Part shown: positions 57,767-64,000 of the stretch, one piece after another
How the letters are laid out: every line of letters starts with the position of its first letter
Numbering within the stretch: position 1 is the first letter of the stretch
NCBI RefSeq assembly: GCF_000003815.2
Contig: NC_049979.1
Coordinates: 8,228,217 to 8,292,216, forward strand
Source: Branchiostoma floridae
Lineage: Eukaryota; Chordata; Leptocardii; Amphioxiformes; Branchiostomatidae
DNA: 64,000 bases
Direction: 5' to 3'
Notes under the pieces: generated by a model
Database searches by the model: none
What the model saw: only the letters and a program-made list of their open reading frames with translations
What the model was told of the DNA's origin: nothing
Translations under genes and position numbers: made by a program

Positions 57767-60700
57767 TGTGTTCGTGGAACTCTAGTTTAACTTAAACTTG
57801 ACCTGAAAATGCATGGTTGTGGATAGTAGTATGTGGCATGTAACATGGTGGAGAGAGTGGATTACTGATAGCTGTTTGTGGAGCTGAATACAAAGTGAGG
57901 AGCAAAAAAATCCCTCTTATTTGCTAGGAGATTGATGCATGTTTTATGCATGTTGAAAATCCTTTTATGTCAAGACCAAACACGTTATAAGAGTAGGAAT
58001 GAAATTCATGCTGGCCATGTCATATTTAGCACAGTGTGACCAAAAATGAAGCTGTAGTAATGCCAGCAGACTGCTGTTTCATGGAAATCAGAACAAATAT
58101 GGACCCATTTTCACAGCAGATAAATCTGAGGGTAATGGACATTTGAGGCTCTCACATACTGAGTGGCAAATTTTGCCCCACTTTACATGAAGAATCTTTC
58201 TAATGACTTCAATTTAAATGATTGTAGCTTTCAACTGCGCTGTCAGATTGCTGGTTTTGGTACTGTTCAAGTATTTTGGAATTGGAGAAAGGGTAGCTTT
58301 GGTTTTGAAATTTGAGGTAAGTATTGTATGTAATGGATGCCAGCGAGACTGGTGATGTATTGAAGTTTCAAATTGGCATGAACCCGAGGAAGTATATTAT
58401 TTTTATTAATTTGTGAGGCAGTGGCAAGGAAAAGAGTTTCATGTATCAAGAACTGTTCTTCCTTTACAGACATTAACTCTACCTATGTACAGAGCAACTT
58501 GGAGCTGCTAATTGTTTCCAAAAAATTATCCTCCAGGATGTGGCATTTCCTCTCAATTATGGCCTATGCACACCAGGATGTTGTTGGTTATGTTCAACCA
58601 GTTTGGTAAACTTCTGCTTTGACTCCTCAATGCCTGGAGGGGACATGAGTGAACCATTGAGGTCCTGGTCAGCTGTAACTGGCTGCAGCTGTTAGGATCT
58701 TGCAAGCAGAGGCATGCGAGGCTAGTGGGAGGGTTAGGGATCAGGACCTCAGTGCCATTCCACAGCCTGACAGCTCTACCTCCTCCTGAATTATTCGCCA
58801 TTTCCTTCCCATTCAATATCAGAACTTCAGACTTGAGTGGATATGCTCCTGCAGTACTTGTCTGGAACCTTAAGGTACGGTTGTAAGTAACGCCCACGCC
58901 TGAGTCTGCAGTTAGATTCGGTCACTGCCAATTGGCACATTGCATTCCTTCCCAGCCTCTTTATTAATTAACCAAACACTCCTCCAAAGAAAAATATGTT
59001 TGATGAATTTTCCCCTTGGCTGGACTGACTGGTGGCATGTGAGCTTGCTACAGGCTGTATCCTGGCCTGCATTTGTAAGAGCTGGACTGGACAGTGTAAC
59101 CCAAACATTTTGGGTCTGTATCAGTGTATGTTTCTTTCCAGTTAACTTGATGGATGTCTGATAGGAGAAGTAGGACAGCCATCTGGAAAAGTCTTTTCCA
59201 GACTGATGAAAGTTTTGGAGAGAATTTACTGTTTGGTCTGGGAAGTTGCCGGTGAGTCTCAGCAACATTTAAATGTCAACAGAAATAATGCATATGTTGT
59301 TTTCTACGAACGTGTGTCTAACTGTGTACTGTACATTTCCAGAATGTAGAGATTGTATTTTTGGAAGTGTTGTGTACAAAATTTTACTTGGGGTTTGTAT
59401 AAACTGTTTATATTGTAAGAAAATTTAGACCATTTATATTTTACTACCACTTGAACAAGTCTCTCTGCACATGTCTTGAATTGAAGCATCTTTTGATGTT
59501 AATTGCATTTCAAAACATCAAAGGATGACCGGGCAGGATGTGGTTGAACCATTCATCGTTGTGTATTGGGTGCTTACATGCTTCATTACTAAAACATGAG
59601 CTGTAAGAAAGGTGTTTGTGTTTCCGGCTGTAAAAACACCGGACACCCATGTAGTTGTATTGAGTCCCCTATCCTCTGGAACTGTCTAAACAAGCAGTTT
59701 CAATAGTTGATAATCATTATGACAGAATATTGCTTCTCTTCATTGTCAATTTATCACATCAGTTGTCCCAGCAACATCTGTACTGTTTGTTGTCTGATTA
59801 GCTATAATGACACTAGGGACAGATCGGTGGTACATTTCATTACCACTTCTGATGGGGTTTGCCAAGCGTAGAGGAAGCGTTGTTCAAGATCCCAGTAGAA
59901 GGCTCCAGACCATTGGTTGTGCCTGCTGGGTACCTGCAGAATATCAGACAGCTTTATAAACATAGAGGTGCTTCAGACAAGACAATAAGTAAGATCACCT
60001 CATCTCACAGACTTGTAGATGACTTAAGGTCCTTTTGGGATATTTGTGCCTGAATACTGTACTTCAGTGATGTTCTAGATCCTTGAGCTTGTTCTAGGAA
60101 GTGCACTGACCTAGCATTGGTACTTTAATTGCAAAAAATGTGGCAAGATTTAGTGACTTGCTGTCAAAATTCACAGACAAAACAATAAGTAAGGAGCCCT
60201 TTTCAAGCCAAGTTTTGTTAGTGTTGATGACAGCTGTTCGCATGGATGATGAAAATGATTTACAGTTTCAAGCAGAAAGGAAGTTGTGTATCAGTTTATC
60301 TGAAACTGGAGTTGGCTTTTAATCTTTTGGGATATCTTTTACCAAAAACCAGGGGATTTGTGATGCCCCATGTCAACTGCAGGTCTAATTCAAATAAGCT
60401 ATGTGAGTCCTGCCTATTCAAAGTGGGCTTCGGTCCTGATCCAGGCAGGTTGTTTGCAGTTATATGGATGATAGCCATGTAACAATAGCAGGGATTTTGT
60501 GACAATATGGAGCTTGGCATGACACTGTGGCCATAGCTAGTGTATCAGGATAAGGTGGTTTGTTCAGGTCAGTTTATTCAGGTGAATTTTCTGTGCAACA
60601 GCTGTAGCCTGATAGACAGTGGTAAGTTGGTATCCAAATTTAAACTTTGAAGCTTTGTTCTAAAGTTGTGCATTTTTTAAAACTTTTTTTGATGTTTCGA

Positions 60701-63700
60701 AGGCTCGTAGGGACCTACATTTCAGCATCTGGAACGAGGAGTACATAGTTTACATAATATGCCTATGATGAAATAGATGCATTACTTTCAAAGTCAAAAC
60801 TGCCCATGCTCATTTGTCCTTACTTAAACCATCTAATTGGCAGTTGTGTTGTGAAGCCATTGATAGAGATAGGACTGCCATGATAATGACAGTAATTTGG
60901 TTTGCTGAACTTCTGCTTCATTCATAATTCATGGTGCTGCGGTGCATGTGTGATTCAATGCCTCTATGTGAACAGGCCATGTTGTAGCAGAAGTTTCACC
61001 ATGTTGATAGTGCCATCTGTTATCAGTTTCTGACTGTTGTTGTAGTTGTTTATCATGAGAAATTCTAGGCCTGAACAAAAGGTTTAATCTCTGGCAGTCT
61101 GCAGCTCTCAGAATTGACTTATCAGCCAGGCTCCGCCGTTTCCGATAGGTAGACAACTGGAGGTAGTCTGGCTGATACCTTGTGCTGATACATGTAAAAC
61201 GAACCATTTCTTCCCTCTCCGATCTTCATCCCAAGGGGTTGAAAAGTAAGTACTATATTTTTACTTTGAACCACAACAGAAATTCTAGATTCATCCTGTT
61301 GCAGTACAAACCAGTCTTTCTTCCTTGTGATATAGTTTCATATATAACTTAAAACTCAGACATGGACACCAGCATAGAAATAAAGCCGAGAAGTATTACA
61401 TTATGTCTACTGAGGTGCGTGTCATCTTTGCCATTTGAAAATTATTGCAACCACTTTTTGGTCAGGATAGTCAATGGTCAATGTCTTATTATAGGACGAA
61501 AGATGGACTTGAATCCTTTTGGTGATGCTTTTTGATTGAGCTCTGGTGATAGCTAAGTCTCAGTATACTTTGAAACTTCATCATTGTGGTTTTATCAGTG
61601 AAAAAATTGCAAACTGTCATCCTATTCTTGTTGAAATATTTGTCAAAAATCTCACTTTTGTCTTGTCCCATAGTTGCGTGCAACTACCTCCTTCTAGTGT
61701 TCAGGAATCATCATTATAGATTACCACAATGATGTTTTCGTAGGACTAACTATTTCACATGTAACATTGAAGACTGCAGAAAATTTCCTGTTGGTCAGTT
61801 GTGTTTACACTAGGATGGATGTGTGAAAGGGGCATTAGTGTCAGAAATGGCAACAAATGTGTTTACTCTATCATTAGCACATACTTAATATCCCAGTGGC
61901 CTGTGATGGGACTTACAATTGTTTATATCCCAGAGCCAAGCATGTGTGAAATAAGCCACATTTTTAATAGCCTTTCCTCAATTTATTTAGTGTATGGATT
62001 TATGTTGTGGTGTTTGCATTGTCTCCAGGTTTGTAGCGTGCTTGGATAGTACAATGGATGCAACTGGCTGTGAAATTGGGCCTACTTTCTTTTACAAGTT
62101 CTAGTATCAGTGGTGAACTCTGACCCGGTTGTCCCGCAGAACGTGAAGCTAGCCTGCTGTTGTTTATCGTGAGGCACGCTGTAGCTTAGCATTGGTCCGA
62201 GAAGCCTCTGGGAGTAAGTGGTAGACACCAGATAGGCTGCCCTTGGGTGGACACCTCAAATATGGCCAATCAAAAGGAGGATGTGACTGAAATAAACCTG
62301 AAAATAGCCTGCCTTGTTGGCAATTTTCTCCTTATTTAACAAGCCAGAATTCCTCACAAATGGTTCATGGTAAAATGTCCTGCCGGTAGTTAAATTAATG
62401 CCTGGTTGATTTGTTCACGTGAACAGAAAAAAAAGTTGATAAACACAACCCTGCTAAATATGTATATGCTGCATGTTTGAAAGGTATCTTTCTACTTCAG
62501 CCATTTTCAGTCATGGAGGCTGAATACCTTTTTTTTTCTACTTTCCAACGAACAGAACAAAGTCAACTCCAGGTCAATTCCCTGTTCAGGCTTGGCTGGA
62601 TGTGTGTGAGAAACAAGAATGACCTGAAAGCTACACTGGGGTGGTTTACCTGTAAACACATAGTACTGCATGATTCACTTTGTGTCTTATTGCCACAGTA
62701 AGCTTTGGCTCGTTTTCTTGTGTCTGTTCAAGAATGCTCTTGACACAGACGGCTAATCAAGGGTGAGGACGTTTAACTTTCAGCAGGTCCACAAGAAAGC
62801 TCTGCATTTCTAAGACGTAGTTTACAGCAAATTTCAAACCGTTGGTTGCATTATTGTATAGGGCAAAAATAGAAAAAGATGTGGGCTACTTCATTGTTTC
62901 ATTCAGTCAGAATATCACCTGGATAACTGCAAGCAAAAATCTGTTTTTGTTGATATTCTGCAAACGAATCATCAAAAAGGTTTAGTATCTATTTGGTATC
63001 TTTTGGAAGTCGGATACATGTGTAACATTTTGTACAAGATAATACTATGGGTAAGAATGTACTGTTGTTGTTGTTTGTAGAGGTGAATGCCACACCTTTC
63101 TGGTCGATTTACCTGCCAGCATGGCCATAGATAATTCATTGCTTGACTCACTGGTCCATTTCTTTAGCACATAGTATAGTGGTCTACTGCTGTCCTAGCT
63201 AAAAATATGAAAGGGGTCAAGGCAGCCTGTAATAAATAGAATAACAAGGAGATCTTTACCATCAGAAGCAATTTTCATGTTTTCAAAATGTCATTTTGCA
63301 TGCTTGCGGTTTCGTATGGATAGAAAATTTGCATGTACTTTTGCGACATCCTATGATCTAGCTCTGTATTGGAGTTCATTGACGAGGTTAAGATGCACTA
63401 GGAAAAGCAAAACACAATTTGAAGTTACTAGTATATCCTGTGAGAGACATGACTCTATATAAACTATAAACCTTGGCTTTTCCAGTTAATTTTGTCCTAC
63501 ATTGAGGGGGTGTTTCCATGGCAGCTGAAGGACCTTGTGGAGGTAATTACTTGAGAAGAAACACCTTTAACTTCCCCCACCACAGCAGTAGTTGTTAGAC
63601 TTGCTGGCTCCTTCCCTGGGCTGACACACATACCAGCTGGTGTGATGGGGAAAGGGCAGCTGCCCCTGCAAGCTCGCAGGTCAGAGGTTGGGTAAAGTTC

Positions 63701-64000
63701 ACCCTTATTAGAGCAGGGACTGTTGGAAACATCAGGACTCTAACGGACTTACTATACCATTGTAGGATCGTCAGTTGTTCAGTTTCTAGGTCATGTCACT
63801 GTGAATTTCGTAAAAGTAATATGGACTAGTTGTTCCAGAAATGGATGGAGGAAAGTTTTCAAGATACACCTTTTGATCAATCAAATTTTTTGTTACTTCT
63901 TGCTTAGAAAATTCCATCAGGCCCCAGAATGATCGGTGGACTTTGTGGTTGTCATCTTCTCTGTTTCATAACAAAATAGCCCATATTGCCAACCAATAAA

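Larger units (their letters stand above)
37714..64000. other. Region upstream of the Kirre/NEPH-like gene with no supported exon
   Basis: About 26 kb in which I find no exon with recognisable protein homology on either strand. Short open frames occur but look random in composition. Supported contents are repeats only: the gap-containing MITE at 39910-40049, two tRNA-like SINE heads (41.2 and 53.0 kb), the inverted-repeat cluster at 53.26-55.01 kb and the modular repeats at 55.06-57.77 kb. From about 41 kb rightward the plus strand looks T- and G-rich, which could reflect an intron of a plus-strand gene. Otherwise it is intergenic. Confidence 0.5.

Noticed and set aside
58553-58897. Minus-strand frame of 114 codons with a sequon-rich start
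   Set aside because: No match to a family I know and no clear splice sites. Two sequon-like NxS/T sites alone are weak evidence.
59977-60196. Two copies of AGACAA(G/A)ACAATAAGTAAG about 200 bp apart that look like splice donors
   Set aside because: No coding frame upstream resembles a protein family. More likely a small chance or repeat-derived duplication.
1-64000. CRISPR arrays, operons, bacterial genes or viral insertions
   Set aside because: No regularly spaced repeats with unique spacers, no ribosome-binding-site/ORF layout, and no polymerase, capsid, integrase or envelope-like frames. The spliced Ig gene shows this is animal DNA.

Overview
This window is animal nuclear DNA, not microbial. 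It has one spliced gene with very long introns, many small decayed transposable elements, microsatellites and three 100-N assembly gaps. It shows no dense ORF layout, operon, ribosome binding site or CRISPR array. The gene structure, the invertebrate-sized introns and the variety of tiny MITEs best suit an invertebrate deuterostome. Amphioxus (Branchiostoma) is my first guess, but that is an inference; an echinoderm or hemichordate is possible.

The one gene I can support is on the minus strand. It is the 5' part of a Kirre / NEPH / Kin-of-IRRE-like immunoglobulin-superfamily adhesion receptor. Four coding exons are visible: signal peptide (37581-37638), a whole first Ig domain (32640-32957), and the two halves of the second Ig domain (10059-10189 and 4610-4787). 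All flanks are GT-AG and the intron phases 1, 1, 0 and 1 join one open frame of 228 codons. The remaining Ig domains, the membrane segment and the cytoplasmic tail must lie beyond the left edge. Introns are about 4.6, 22.4 and 5.3 kb, plus a fourth of at least 4.6 kb.

From left to right, intron 4 (1-4609) holds simple repeats and a 180-bp tandem duplication. Intron 3 holds a Harbinger-type element with TTA target duplication (6904-7729), carrying the start of a Myb/SANT-like ORF, and a 32-bp-arm palindrome near 9.1 kb. Intron 2 holds a hAT-like MITE, a Penelope-like tail with a hammerhead-like fold, a TA-flanked 0.7-kb inverted-repeat element, two LINE-like tails and a 19-G run. Intron 1 holds a 54-bp palindromic micro-MITE. 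Its larger relative sits at 39910-40049, with an assembly gap in its middle.

Right of the start codon is a CpG-rich presumptive promoter (about 37.6-38.3 kb), then about 26 kb with no exon I can defend. The plus strand there looks T- and G-rich, whereas inside the minus-strand gene it looks A- and C-rich. That switch could mean a divergent plus-strand gene whose long first intron fills the right side. This region also holds two tRNA-like SINE heads, a nested inverted-repeat cluster (53.3-55.0 kb) interrupted by a gap, and a repeat family built of tandem modules (55.06-55.69 and 56.85-57.77 kb).

I found no complete transposase, reverse transcriptase, canonical tRNA or rRNA gene.
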